Assembly (NCBI RefSeq): GCF_020360975.1
Contig: NW_025408676.1
Location: forward strand, 2,170,001 to 2,234,000
Length of the DNA: 64,000 bases
Origin: Hirsutella rhossiliensis
Lineage: Eukaryota; Ascomycota; Sordariomycetes; Hypocreales; Ophiocordycipitaceae
Direction of reading: 5' to 3'
Position numbers and translations under genes: made by a program. The notes under the pieces are model-generated. The model saw nothing but the letters and a program-made list of their open reading frames with translations, was not told where the DNA came from and did no database searches. This document shows, in pieces, positions 43,966-54,978 of this stretch. The number at the start of each line of letters is the position of its first letter. The stretch's first letter is position 1.

Positions 43966-45092
43966 AAACCGGTTTTCGGTTCACAGACATGGCGGAACTT
44001 CTTCCTCTTCGAGGCCGCTCGCCGTCACTCTGTTGGTGGCGCTCTCCTGCCGAAGGTATCGCCACCGTCTGGAGACGTGCCAGTAGAGCACCGACAACGT
44101 TCAGGTACGCCCAGATGCTGCCGCTCGTGAACTCGCTTGGGTATACCAAGAGATGGGCGACGACCTCGACTTGCGACAGAGCCCGCTCCGTGAACACCCG
44201 GTTCACCGCTCTCATCAGAAACTGCCGCGTCTTCTTTTCGGTTCCGTCGTCGCCGACGACGCCATTTCCGGCATCCTCCCCAGCGGCCGGCTGGCCACCT
44301 GCCGAGACGATGGGCAGCAATTCCGCTGCCGCAGCGACGCGCTTCCATGTCGGGTCCTCTACCTTGGTCGCGTAATTCGTCACGTAATATACGAGAGCCA
44401 TGGTCTTCCGCTGCGTTGCTATGAAGGAGATGTCATAGTTGTGGCGGAGCCCCACGGCAATCGCCTCGTTCCACTGATTCACCATGGGATGAGACCTACG
44501 GATCCGCAGCACGCCGTCCTGTGAGAACGTTGTTTTCTCGACCAGCTTCCAAGGCGCCTTGAAGCGACAGAGGTCTCCCTTTCGCCCCTTGTTGCCCAGG
44601 GAGTACTCGACGCATGTCGGGTTATGGGTGTGGATCTGCGTCGCGCCGGCGCAGAAGTTGGCTTCTTGAATGCGGCCGAGAACTGTTCGGCACTGTCCAC
44701 CAGGGATGAGACGTCAGACGTCACCGAACGCTCCGCCTGCACGGCGCAGAGGCCTTCCTGGTCCAAGTCCTGCTTTCCGCGTCAGCCTGCGTCTTCTCGG
44801 CCCATGACAGCAACGCCCCTGCCGTTACCTCGCAGAAGACGCTATCGACATAGCGGATGATTCGCTTACGGTACGCGGCTTGTTCCTCCCCGTGGGCGTC
44901 GGAAAGCATGGAGCTCAGGTGCGCGTTTCCATGTAACCAGAGCAGCCCGTGGACGTGAAGGGAGCCTCGTTCGTTGGTCTCCACGGCACCGTAGTAGTGG
45001 CTGATGCGCCCGAACACCGACTCCCCGCCCTGCATTTACGTAATGCTCGAAGAACAGCGTCGTCTCCCGGTGGAAGAATATGGCTGAGCTCA
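43966..45092 (-). mobile_element. Helitron-4 fragment: Rep nuclease domain only
   Basis: On the minus strand it carries, in order, MSSAIFFHRETTLFFEHYVN, the HUH motif LHVHGLLWLHGNAHLSSML (about 44920-44975), FCAGATQ-like sequence in a shifted frame, then MVNQWNEAIAVGLRHNYDIS, the tyrosine motif YYVTNYATK and VNRVFTERALSQVEVVAHLL. All match Helitron-2 from about 12700 to 13780. Helicase and N-terminal parts are absent. Frame changes near 45020, 44760 and 44510 inactivate it. Confidence 0.82.
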
Positions 45093-45458
45093 TCGCTTCT
45101 TCGCGCTGACAATGTTCGTGTGGAATCGTGGCACATGTGCAACGTCGAGAAGAACGAGGGTGCGTGTGTTTCTTCCGTTTTCGCCATCCAGAACATTTTC
45201 CATCCTTCGGGTGCCTCGCGCTTCGACCTTCAAGGAACCTTCTCCGATCAGAACGTAGTCGGCTTCCTCAGCTTCGCGGATGTCGGTCAACAGACTCCTG
45301 TCATTGACGATATGGGTAGTTGCTCCTCCGTCATAGATCGTCGAATTGTAAAGAGGATGCTTCTCGCGTAGAGCTGAAAAGACCGAGTCGGTGGTTCCAC
45401 TTGTGAGGCTTTTAGCAGGGTTCCGCGGCATCGGCATCATGTGGTGCATACAGATCAC
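45093..45458 (-). pseudogene. Copia protease/pre-integrase fragment
   Basis: One open minus frame includes YDGGATTHIVNDRSLLTDI, a copia-type protease active-site block in which the usual DSGA reads DGGA. It continues to TLVLLDVAHVPRFHTNIVSA, the typical sequence before the GAG_pre-integrase domain, then meets Helitron-4 at 45092/45093. It differs from the Copia-1 protease and may belong to another copia family. No LTR is attached. Confidence 0.7.
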
Positions 45459-45914
45459 ACGTAAGCAGAAACTGTCATGGTTCGGATTCCTATTATGCTA
45501 ATATCCTCTAGACGCGGTGAAAAGCATACGGAACCTAGGGGGGGGGCCGCATTAGGGGGTTGGGTCATAAAGCGCAGCCGCAATGCTATCTGGCCCCAAG
45601 CCTGTCCATGGGATTTATCTTCGAAGCAACTCATTACTAGCCACTTACCGCAAGGCACTGGCATCGGCTGCATGTGTTATTGTGAGGATAAAAGCTGCGG
45701 ACAGAAATGAAGTCGAAGACACGCGGATGCGACGTGACGATGGGACGATCTTCAATTTCAGCCGGGTTGCAAAATCGTTAGCCGCGAGATCGTGGAACAA
45801 GCAAGGGGCCTCTTCGGAGTTGGCCGAGTGGAATAAGGCTATTTGTGTAAAAATTTCACTTCGAGTACAGTACTGTATCTGCCAGCTCTCACGAAGAAAG
45901 CAGGGCAAAGGGCA
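45459..45914. other. No gene recognised
   Basis: Upstream flank of the pogo insertion. It could include more of the copia fragment's internal sequence, but no conserved block was seen. Confidence 0.35.
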
Positions 45915-47916
45915 TACCCGTTGATCTTGGTGTGGGGCCACAGCAGCCCAACTAAGTGTCTTCGCCACTTAGTTGGCCCAAAAAATCCGGCACAGCCCAA
46001 AAAATCCGGCACAGCAGGGTCCTCAATTTGGGGTGCAAAATCAAGGGAAATTCTACGCTTCGCTTCATGGTACCGTCAATGCGACTTCAAATAGCTAAAA
46101 TATACATGTGATCAATAGCTGCGGATCACCTAAAGACGCAAGTAACAACGAAAAGTGAAAAATCACGTCTTTGGGCCTATTTAGGAGCTGCCGCCTTCCA
46201 GTCGAAGAGATAGGAAGACCGCGTTTGTGAGTCCAAATAGACGTATTATGTAGTAATTTCGCCTGTTGTGCGTCTCTGAGAGCTATTTTATCCATACCTG
46301 TGTTCCTGGAGCGTCTGCTGTATCTTGTTGGACGATCGGGTGCGCGGTCGAGGGCATGGTGTATCGACTACCGCTTCAACCGCTGCTAACGGCGGCGATG
46401 AGGGTATATTCTCTTGCGTGTCGAGTAAATTGTCCTCGTCTTCATCGTCGGCGCCATCCTCACTATGTTTGTCAAGATCGAGGCCTGTGAAATAGACGGT
46501 ATCGTCACTGCCGGGCAACGACGACATATCTGTAAGTGGGCGAGGTCGGGTCGCTGCGCGCGCCCTGACATCTCTGGCGGAGTTATTTCTCTTCGTGGTA
46601 TCATAGAAAAGGATTCCTTGGATGGCTCTTTGAGCTCCCGCATGAGGTATCGCAACTTTGCTCCAGAGTGTAGAACTCAACGTCTCGTCCCGTAAACTCT
46701 AGCCAGGGCTTAAAGTTCAATGTCTTGACTCTGCCATTGACTAACTGCTTCTTCCCGACTTTATAGTCTTCTCGGATCTTCTGCATCTCTCCACGAACTC
46801 GTTTAAGATGCATCCTTATCTCCTGGCGCGTTTGAAGCCGGGTTTGCTTTGCCTGGAGCTCCTCATACTCCCGGGTGATGTCGGCCATGCTGGAGCTCGT
46901 GATAAACTCTCCGCGCGGCCTGACAATCTTGCCTCTCTTCATTCGATTCGCATACGCCTGGGTTCGGCTATTCTTATCGCTGACTATGCCCTGGGAATGT
47001 GACGCCATCGCGATAGACTCGGTGTTCACTTTCGCAAGAACCCGCAAGTTTTCTCGTGATGGCGAGCTCATGAGGGCCCATACCGTTGCCGGATATCATT
47101 GAGGGCATCCGCGGCGACTTGAAACGCGTCTCCGAGGGTAGGAGCGAGGCGTATGCAGGATTGATCGGCTGCTGTTGTCGTAGCTGCTCGTGGAGGATCT
47201 TGGTGATCACCGGCGCTGGGTCGACAGGAAAGAGGCCTGTTTTTCAAATGCCGCCATAATGTTATGCCGCGTGAAGCCAGCCTCATATACGTCCTGAAAA
47301 GCTGTGAGGAAGTTGACCCGCGAAAATGATATGTTGCCTTCTGCGAGCGACTTCCGAAGCGCTTTCTGATGTGCTGACTTTAGTGGCTGGAATACCCCAA
47401 CATCAAGCGGCTGCATGAGGTGGGTGGAATGTGGAGGAAAATAGCAATGATGATATCAAACTTGATACAATACTCAGCAAAGTCAAGGTGGTATGCCCTG
47501 TAAAGCCATCCACAACAAGCAATCGGTAGATCTTCTCGTCGTCAGGCCGTTGGTTTGGCGGCGCCTCCGCGACTCATCCCCATGTTGGGGCGCCGAAGAT
47601 GCTCGTCACAGCCGAACCACTCTTCCAGCGAATTTCCTGACTGTTTTGCTTGCGCTGACGATGCCCAAGACCAGCAGTTGAAATGCCTTGCCCACTCAAG
47701 GTGTATCTCTGCGTTGGAAAAGCCAGTTGGCGACTGGGCAAACCGTACGCCTGTCATGATGTCGATGCCGGCCCAGTTGGTGGTAGGGTAATGTTGGAAA
47801 ACAAGCCAGGGTGGAAGAGAGTCCCCCACTGCGTTAACTGAGGCAATTACCGTGCAGGATTCTCGGTTTGCTGGGTCTAAAACTCGGGGCCGGGTGCTCT
47901 TGACTCTAGTGGTGCG

Positions 47917-48871
47917 CAGACTTGCAAATAGATAAATCATAATCAAATCAAATCAAATTAAATCAAATTAATCCAAATCAAATCAAATCAAATTGCCCCT
48001 GCGCTGAATCAAATCAAATCAAATCGCAACACCCAAATTTATTTGGATATCTGATTATTTGGATACGCCCCACAATGGCGACCTGGGCCAATAGTTTTGG
48101 GGAGCCAGCCCTGCCTGGCCTAGAGTGGTCGCTAATTACGGGCAGTTGCTTTTCCAGGCCGTGTCACCAAGCTTTCTTTTTGTGTTTTACCTGACACGTT
48201 TGATCGTGAAATATATCTTTGGGTGCATCTGCCATATTACGGGGGGAGATATTTGTAGCCGATGGCCAAAATGGGACAGCTCTGCACTTGACTGCTGCAA
48301 TGGCGCATATGGGAGGAGTACCGAACCCTCGCGGTCGAGCAAGATACGATACCCGAGGAGCCCACAGCTGCAAGGAAGACAACGGACCTAGATGACTTCA
48401 TGACCTCAATTAGGAAACTTGGCGCCCAACCTGCGCCCTCACCGTCCTCCATGCGTGACGAGTACGCAGAATGGGTGGGCAGTACCGATCCGGGCGATTG
48501 TCTTGTGGACAATCCCATCCAGTACTGGCTTCTCCGCAGACGCCAATATCCACGCCTGTCGCGAATGGCAATCGACCTCTTTTCCATTCCGGCGATGTCT
48601 TCAGAGCCGGAGAGAATATTTAGCCTTGCCGGACAGATGGCCGCAGCTCAGAGAGGCCGCCTCAAAGCGGACCTTATCAAAGCGGACCTTAAGGTATAGG
48701 AGCGGCTCAATGTATTTTGTCGTGGGAAAAAGTGGGGCTATCCAGATATCCAAATGAGATCCAAATCGATTCAAATCAAATCAAATCAAATCAGATCCAT
48801 GATTTTGCTATCCAAATCAAATCAAATTGGACCCCGGATTTGATTTGATTTATCTATTTGCAAGTCTGGCA
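47917..48871 (+). mobile_element. Small hAT element nested in the pogo transposase
   Basis: The ends are inverted repeats beginning CAGACTTGCAAATAGATAAA, followed by dense AATCAAATCAAAT subterminal repeats on both sides. The flanks GTGGTGCG (47909-47916) and CTGGTGCG (48872-48879) match at 7 of 8 bases, as expected of a hAT target duplication. Removing it rejoins the pogo frame (ITRT followed by TRVKSTRPRV). Confidence 0.85.
48301..48699 (+). pseudogene. hATC dimerisation-domain fragment
   Basis: The plus frame contains TTDLDDFMTSIRKL, then NPIQYWLLRRRQYPRLSRMA and the hATC signature FSIPAMSSEPERIFSLAGQM, ending at TAG 48697-48699. Only the last 110 residues or so of a hAT transposase remain. 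The sequence differs from the hAT at 35 kb. Confidence 0.82.
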
Positions 48872-49664
48872 CTGGTGCGCGTGATGAGAACTTGGATGCG
48901 TTCTCGCAGGCACCCAATGCGTATTCCGGCCTCGTCTTCATTCCAGATCTCTGAACTGCCAATACGGTAGCTGGTGATGATTTCTCGAAGCTTTGAGTAG
49001 AAAAATTCGACTTCTTCTACCCCGTGGGCTTCAAAGGACTTCCGGGCTCGTTCAACTGCTTTGAGATACGTCTTCGCGATCGCAGGATGACTTCCACGCC
49101 AATTGTCAAGCCAACTTGACGAGACCGGGCGGGCATTGGGATCTCGACGCATTCTTATTGCATTTGCAACAGCTTCAAGTTGCTCTCGTGGCGGGCATGC
49201 CGGGGGGGTCCATCCCCCGTACATAAGCAACCAGGGGGGCGTCTTCGTCCTCCCGCAGCGCCCAAGGACGCCCTGGAGGACGGGAAAAGGGGGTTCTTAT
49301 GAAATTAATGGCTCTCTGTACGGATGAGCTCTTCACATTGTAACGGATGGCCGCATCTCGCACGGAAAGAGGCGTTCTTTTGGTGTTGTTGAGCGACGAA
49401 CATCGGCTCTGGGGTCGCGACGAGACGCCAGAACGGCTTTGCTGCCTCCAGGGTAGCCATGTTATCTGTCATAATGTATTCCGGCAAAAGATACGTAAAT
49501 AAAGTCAAGTTGCGCGAGAAAACGCGGTTGAGATGCATAGGGTTGACGTTTTGGAGGTGGGCTGCTGTGCCGGATTTTTTGGGCTGTGCCGGATTTTTTG
49601 GGCCAACTAAGTGGCGAAGACACTTAGTTGGGCTGCTGTGGCCCCACACCAAGATCAACGGGTA

Positions 49665-50124
49665 ATTATTTTGGGGTGCATGTGTGTTCCTTCTTCTTTT
49701 CTGTCATAGGCCCTTTATTTATCCCCTTGTCCTGCTTCTTCCTCCGTCTTCCATCTTCTTCCTTGCGGACTTACTAATCCATAGGCACCCATCTCTCCGC
49801 GTCAGCGTGCCACGTCCTCCCCGTTTCATCCTGTCTCGCCCTACACCTTCAGCTAGCTATCAGGCTTCAGGACCGAGTCTTAGACCCTTCTTCTCGACAC
49901 CAGCCGGCTAATTGTGTCCACATAAGTAGCCCGAGTTTTATTCCTCCGAGCCAGGATGAGATTTTGGTAGTTATATTCGGCTCTATAAGTCTATATGAGT
50001 CACATACTGTACGGCAGTGGCGGCGACAACGGCTGCAAGTCGTTAACCTCATCTCCTGGAATTGTTCGCGGCATCGCTAAGTGAGCCATTTACAAATGAA
50101 ATCATCTTCATCAGTCCTTTTGAG
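49665..50124. other. No gene recognised; possible LINE 5' remnant
   Basis: Pyrimidine-rich sequence after the pogo element. A TTCTTCTCGACA string at 49888-49899 recalls the Copia-1 LTR end but the match does not extend. At about 50036-50075 a plus frame reads LQVVNLISWNCS, which resembles the start of a LINE APE endonuclease; it then hits a stop. Confidence 0.25.
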
Positions 50125-50880
50125 CACGGATTTTTTTAATTCATTACGCGTGTGTGGCCGTCTGCTATGACGCGGCAGGAGCCAGCCCCTGCAGCTAGCT
50201 AAGTTGATAGCTAGCTTTACTAGCTAAATAGCCAGTAGTGTATGTAAGAAAGAGACAGGTAAGGAAAAATTAACAGGGTCAGTTCTTTTGTTCCCACGCT
50301 TTATTGTTTACCCCTAAGGACCTAGAGGTCCTTAGGTTACTCTTTCGCAAACCAGTTCGCCGTTCCTATCTTTGTCTTCCCGAGGAAGGTTAAAAGAGCT
50401 TCTCTCCCTACCGTAGTTGTAAAGAGAATAGGAAGGGTTAGAGGCTGCCCTCTTAGGGCCTTTCTTAGCTGGGTTCTCTCCTTCGTGTAGTTCTTACAAC
50501 TAAGAATAAGGTGTGAGGCAGTATGTCTCGACGAGCCACACCTACACCCTTCTAAGTCTGTCTTTCTAGCTCTAGCTAGGTAAGCTTTCAGAAAGCCTAT
50601 CCCTAGTAGGAGCTGGTTAAATGCTGAAAACACCGCGAGGCTCCTATCTGGCTTATAGGAGAAGCGAAGAGCTTTTTGCTTAGCCTGTCGGTAGTGCTTC
50701 CCAAGGCCCTTAGCTCTAGGGCAATTTTCTTCTTCTGCCTTCCATAGGGCTCGCCAGCTATCCAGGCTGGCGATACGGACTTGTTTTCGTAGATAGCTAA
50801 TAGAGACTGTTGGCGTCCCTACTAGCGGGGCCTTTAGCCCGCTCTTGCTAGCACGATCCAATGCCACCCATCGGACAAAG
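50125..50880 (-). mobile_element. LINE-D 3' end: RNase H tail, cysteine motif and poly(A)
   Basis: The minus frame to 50337 includes DSWRALWKAEEENCPRAKGL, FSAFNQLLLGIGFLKAYLAR and the C-terminal zinc-type motif CRCGSSRHTASHLILSC, typical of the end of Tad-like LINE ORF2. A UTR with GCTAGCTA words and TAATGAATTAAAAAAA follows at about 50125-50150. It is the same family as LINE-C (32235). The frame is open upstream to 51058, but only the part below about 50880 looks LINE-like. Confidence 0.75.
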
Positions 50881-50897
50881 AACCACCGACTGCAGAA

Positions 50898-51278
50898 GCG
50901 ACGCTCCCTCAAGGAGATGCAGTTCGGGTGTACACAGCAGGAACAGGGTCCAGATACCTTCTCCGTCGAGAGGGCAAGGGGTGTAGCCTCCATGCCTACG
51001 ACGTTGTCTATGTCAAAGACCACTCTGTTCAATTCTGCGATAGTCACAGCTGTAAGCACTCATCTCCGACCGACAAAGGGTACCGGTACAACAACCACCC
51101 GTCCATGCTGGTGGCACCGGGCAGTCAGTGCGGGCGTAACACCCGCAAAGACACCGTTGTCCAAGAACTGATCCATGCGCCACTCTGTTTCCAAAAGAAT
51201 AGGGGAAAAAACTCACCCTCGTTCGTACCAGTTACACCATGTTCGTCTGTCCCTCGACTGATGCTTCCAGCGCAGTAA
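50898..51278 (+). pseudogene. Cysteine-containing ORF fragment, unrecognised
   Basis: Open from about 50898 to TAA at 51276-51278. It reads LPQGDAVRVYTAGTGSRYLL, then GKGCSLHAYDVVYVKD and VQFCDSHSCKHSSPTDKGY, with five cysteines in the ORF and mixed polar composition that looks coding. No start codon or signal peptide is present because the LINE-D sequence begins just upstream. It may be the 3' exon of a small secreted protein, but no family is recognised. Overlapping plus and minus frames are less protein-like. Confidence 0.35.
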
Positions 51279-52348
51279 ATGGACCCTCTTGGTTGCGCAC
51301 ACCACTGCGTGGGGGATTAAAATGCTGTCTGCCGATAGAGAAAGAGAGGCACGAAGAGAGAAGGAAGGAGTTTGGGTAACTCCAAAGTGCGAGCCCTCCG
51401 CTCTTACATACCCATTCTACTGGGTTCCTCCATCACGTGTGATTCGCCCTACCCGCGCAAAGTGAAGGGAAAAGGAAATCCCTCGCGGGATTAAAAAAAA
51501 AAGGGAGCGGGCATCGCAGCCCTTCTTATACCCTCCGGTGCCCGGGCTTCTCGTCCCGGTCATGTGTGGGGTCAGTGAAACTGATCGTAACCTGACCAAT
51601 TGACGCGGCGTGGTCCTCCGCCCCCCTGCCTCTTATGACGATCAAGTCGCTCCTTCCAGTCGCAGGCCCAACGGTGTATTGTTTGGGTGTGGAGTGTATG
51701 ACTAAGTGACTTGGTGTTGTATGTTTGTTTTGGTATTCGTCACTCAGTCCGTATCCATGCGTATTGATGTGTGGTGTCCGTCGTGCGCCCTTGCGGACGC
51801 CTACTCCTCCTGATTGATGTGTACTGGGGGCCCTTGGACCATGGCACGAATTGGTAAAGCCGATTTCCCTTGCGATGGACAGCAGTACAAAGCAGGCGTG
51901 GAACGAAGAAGTGGCTTGGTTTAATGAGCCAATGAGACGGAGGGAGCATGGTACGCCGCAGGATGCAAACGACGTACAGTTTCACTGCAGCATTCATTTC
52001 CACAGTTGACCGGGGAAGGGACCCGGTCATATTTCATAGGCGAAGCACAAGGAGAGCGGATCGATCATGGCCGCGTATGCGGCTTGTCTATATCATCCAA
52101 TGATGCCTTGACAGGGGTAAAGCGGTTATGGAGCAACACGTCGGGGAGACAAATACTTAAGGGTCTTGATGTTCGCTGCCTCAGTTTCTGTTTCAACCAA
52201 GACAAGTTCACCCTCCATTACATCCATCTGTGTCCTTGAGGTCACTTGGTTAGCTTCGAAGCAACCCGTGAGTTCTTGTCCGTTCGCAGGAAACAAATCT
52301 GGGCGTCGCCGGACGAGAGTTACTAATCAGTGTCTAGAAACACTAACC
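51279..52348. other. No gene recognised
   Basis: Intergenic sequence with short homopolymer tracts (for example A10 near 51492). It may include the promoter of the ORF starting at 52349, but no core element was identified with confidence. Confidence 0.35.
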
Positions 52349-53303
52349 ATGACGACCCATGGCAACGTGGCTGCACATCAGCAGGAGCGGGCCCAAGGAG
52401 CCAAGGGCAAAACCTTTTTCTGGGGCAAGGAGTTCGTACCTGAGAGTAGCGGAGCCGGCTCCCTCTTTCAGAGTCTTTTCTGGCTTGCCAAGAAGCTGTA
52501 CGAGGGTCAGGTTTTAGATCTCACTAAGTTGACGACGAACCTTTCGTCTTTTTGGTGCCCCTATATGGGTGCAGGGGACGTGGCTGTTGTTGCCGTCTAC
52601 TTTCTTTTCAACCGTCCCGATGAGATGGATATCTGTTGGCGAGAGCTGCGAGGGAACCTAGCGGTAGCCGCTGACGTGTGGCAAAGGTGGCCCGATACTT
52701 TGGCGACCGGAGAGCAGGATTGTACCATGGTCTTGCTCTTTGATCCATCATCACCTTTGGAAGGGCCGTTGGAGATGGAGGAAGCGGTGCAAGCAGTCCA
52801 ACATTTCATGGGTTATTGTTCCAGAAGGGAAGGGGCGTCCCTGCTGGAAGGACGCACACTCTGCCCTCGTCGAGCTTGTTCCAGAGAAGAAGAAGGAACA
52901 GTGGTTTGCATCTCGCCTTTACTACTTTCGTTTTTGGGCAGCATAGTCGTTGTCCCGGTCAGCCGTTTCCTTGTGAAACGAACTAGCCGACTCTCTAAAC
53001 AACCCCACTTGCCGCTTTTGGTAGTGACGATAGCTTTATCCCCTCAGATCGGTGTGCATCGCGGTAAGAGCATCACTGGATGGCGACAGTGTCATTCGCT
53101 TGCCAACAGAGCGCCGAAGAAAGTTTATGGCCACACGCAAGAGCAAGATCAATCTTTTCCAAGCGAAAACATGGCACTTTTCTTGGCATTCCTCCCGCAA
53201 GAAAGAGGCAAGGATGCTCACACCCCTTCTCGGGTCTGGGACACTTCTCCAGGCATTTGACCGCTTTGTGCAACACGTCAGAATGGCTCTTCCAAGGTAG
53301 GGA
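52349..53303 (+). pseudogene. Unrecognised protein gene, probably frameshifted
   Basis: The ATG at 52349 has a good context (AACCATGAC) and opens MTTHGNVAAHQQERAQGAKG, then LFQSLFWLAKKLYEGQVLDL, MGAGDVAVVAVYFLFNRPDE and PLEMEEAVQAVQHF. The open frame continues to 53260, but protein-like sequence passes to frame +1 near 52800 (ISWVIVPEGKGRPCWKDAHS, ending FRFWAA) and then to another frame (SVIRLPTERRRKFMATRKSK, FQAKTWHFSWHSSRKKEA) ending at 53300. Two indels, or one indel plus an intron, would explain this. No known domain is seen. The locus is flanked by LINE-D and a solo LTR. Confidence 0.45.
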
Positions 53304-53916
53304 TGACCGCAGTAGAGTCTTTCAGACGGCGGGTTCTTGGACTCTGGAGTATTGTTGCTCTTGGCAGGCTTGGGGAGTCTTGTCCAGCGTTTGATGTTAT
53401 TGCAAATAAGCACAGGTGCTGATTGACGCCGATCTCCGCGCGCTTCTTATGCGACCCGACACAGCCCCATCTCTCGTCCGATGGTTTCTCAACTTTCGGC
53501 CGATACCCCACTACAAGGTAGCAGCAGGTCTCGCGAGAAGCTGGATTGCGTGCACCGCGATAACGACACGATCACGAGCGGACGGAGAATAAAATGAGAC
53601 AAACGGTAGCAGTGAATGTTTTATCCTTGCCGGCTCCCAATCACAAACAGCGGCGAACGACCTGCAAGCACCGCCATCAAGCGCGCCCCCCGCCCTTGGT
53701 ACGGCTCACAATCAGGAGCTTGGCGGGCCGTGGGCGACCGACCAAACACCGGCGAGAAGAGGTCCCTAAGAGAAGGAGGTATAAGCGGGATAGAGTTCTC
53801 CGTCGCGCCGCGCTGGCGTTGACGGCTATTCGGGTATAACGCGCCTACGGGACCTGACGCCCCGGCCCAATTGGGACGGAGGTCCCCCACCTGCACCAGG
53901 CTGGCGGCTGCGACCC
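53304..53916. other. No gene recognised
   Basis: Spacer between the unrecognised gene and the solo LTR. Frames at 53594-53896 on both strands are arginine-rich and look compositional. GACCC at 53912-53916 is the left target duplication of the LTR. Confidence 0.35.
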
Positions 53917-54439
53917 TCTCGCGAAGATGAGAGCAAAAGTGGGCATAGAAGTGGATAAAGGGACTTTTCGAAGGTCGAGTATCATATGATCAGATGGTAT
54001 GCGAGAATGCATGTGTTGATTGCTCTGCCCCCGGTTGCCCTTTTCCCGTCCAAACGGCCTCTTTTGTATCCCTCCAAGCTTCTCCCAAGTTGATATCCCG
54101 TTTTCAGGTATAGTATACATTCTATCAGAAAGAGGGCACTTCTTGCCACTTACTGAAGGCCACGTAAGTCATCTACGTCAGCAACATCAGCTCCATCTCC
54201 CCGATCAAATAGCTCTTCTAGCTATTAGATAGATAGTTCAGTCTCTCGAGGTCCCCGAGCCAGTAATAGTTATGCCGGACTCCTCAAAAGGTCCCCGTTC
54301 GAATAGGAGATCCTCCGGACCCCTCAGTGGTCTAGGAAGAAGAAAGAACAGTCTGCAGACTTCCCTTCTTACCTGGTTTCAAGCTGTATTACCTAGAGAG
54401 ACCTAGAGACCTCAACTCGTTCGGACCTTCTTCTCGACA
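53917..54439 (-). mobile_element. Solo LTR of Copia-1 family, second copy
   Basis: A 523-bp LTR with the same termini as 31608-32122, flanked by the 5-bp duplication GACCC (53912-53916 and 54440-54444). The TATA-like region and U3/R/U5 order match the Copia-1 3' LTR in reverse. Confidence 0.93.
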
Positions 54440-54978
54440 GACCCATCTTGCTCAACACCGCGACGACGGCCGCCCGCGGGCCGAGGCAGATGGGAAAGGT
54501 TGTATATAGGTTTTCCTCCTGGGCCACCGGGTTTTTCCTATATAGGTAACGAGTAGAGGCTCTAGAGCTTATAGGCTAGCTAGTGTAATTGTCAGAGGGA
54601 GCAGACTGACGGTCTAATCCGCACACGTATAAACTCCGGTGAAAGAGGCAGGTTAGACACAGGGACTTGAGTCAGGTATCGATACAGTAGAGGAACGAAT
54701 CCATAGATTGATTGATTACATAATTGCACGAGCCATGGATTGACGTTGACGTAGACTGACCTCAATAAATTGATCAGCATTGCGGAAGCCGTGGATTGAT
54801 TTGTCAGCTGTAACTGCTCCCTTGATCTAACTCGTGGCTCAAGTCGCTCCAGTAGATGATATTTCGACCTTTCACTGGTACTTGAGTGGTCTAGATTCAA
54901 AAAGAATGACAAAACTGTCTCAGCATACAGGGTGGCTTTTCTCGCCCCCTCGCCTATCCAGAAACAAGTAATCAGCAG
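54440..54978. other. No gene recognised
   Basis: AT-richer spacer with two TATATAGG-like words near 54496 and 54540. It may hold the 3' UTR of the gene at 54979-57702. Confidence 0.35.

Larger units (their letters stand above)
46288..49472 (-). pseudogene. Pogo-type transposase, split by hAT insertion and frameshifts
   Basis: From ATG 49472: a short N-terminus, a psq-type helix-turn-helix (LSVRDAAIRYNVKSSSVQ), then a CENP-B-like segment with MPATREQLEAV-type sequence and SSWLDNWRGSHPAI. The DDE core has the first Asp in EIWNEDEAGIRIG, the second in VDGFTGHTT and the third in MQPLDVGVFQPL. A charged coiled-coil tail (ITREYEELQAKQTRLQTRQE) and an acidic C-terminus follow to 46288. The block ESCTVIASVNAVGDSLPPWL sits right after the hAT insertion. 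All three acidic catalytic residues are present, but frame changes near 49370, 49190, 47520-47400, 47210, 47065 and 46680 break the frame. Confidence 0.85.
45917..49662 (-). mobile_element. Pogo/Tigger-like transposon with perfect 101-bp TIRs
   Basis: The terminal inverted repeats 45917-46017 and 49562-49662 are identical over 101 bp, begin CCCGTTGATCTTGG and are flanked by the TA target duplication (45915-45916 and 49663-49664). Each TIR contains a hairpin (AACTAAGTG and CACTTAGTT) and two tandem copies of CCCAAAAAATCCGGCACAG. The transposase is on the minus strand. A hAT copy is inserted at 47917-48871. TA duplication plus HTH/DDE content places it in the pogo branch of Tc1/mariner. Confidence 0.93.

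Noticed and set aside
49888..49899. Possible Copia-1 LTR end (TTCTTCTCGACA)
   Set aside because: Only about 14 bases match the LTR terminus and nothing beyond it aligns, so a chance match in pyrimidine-rich DNA is more likely.
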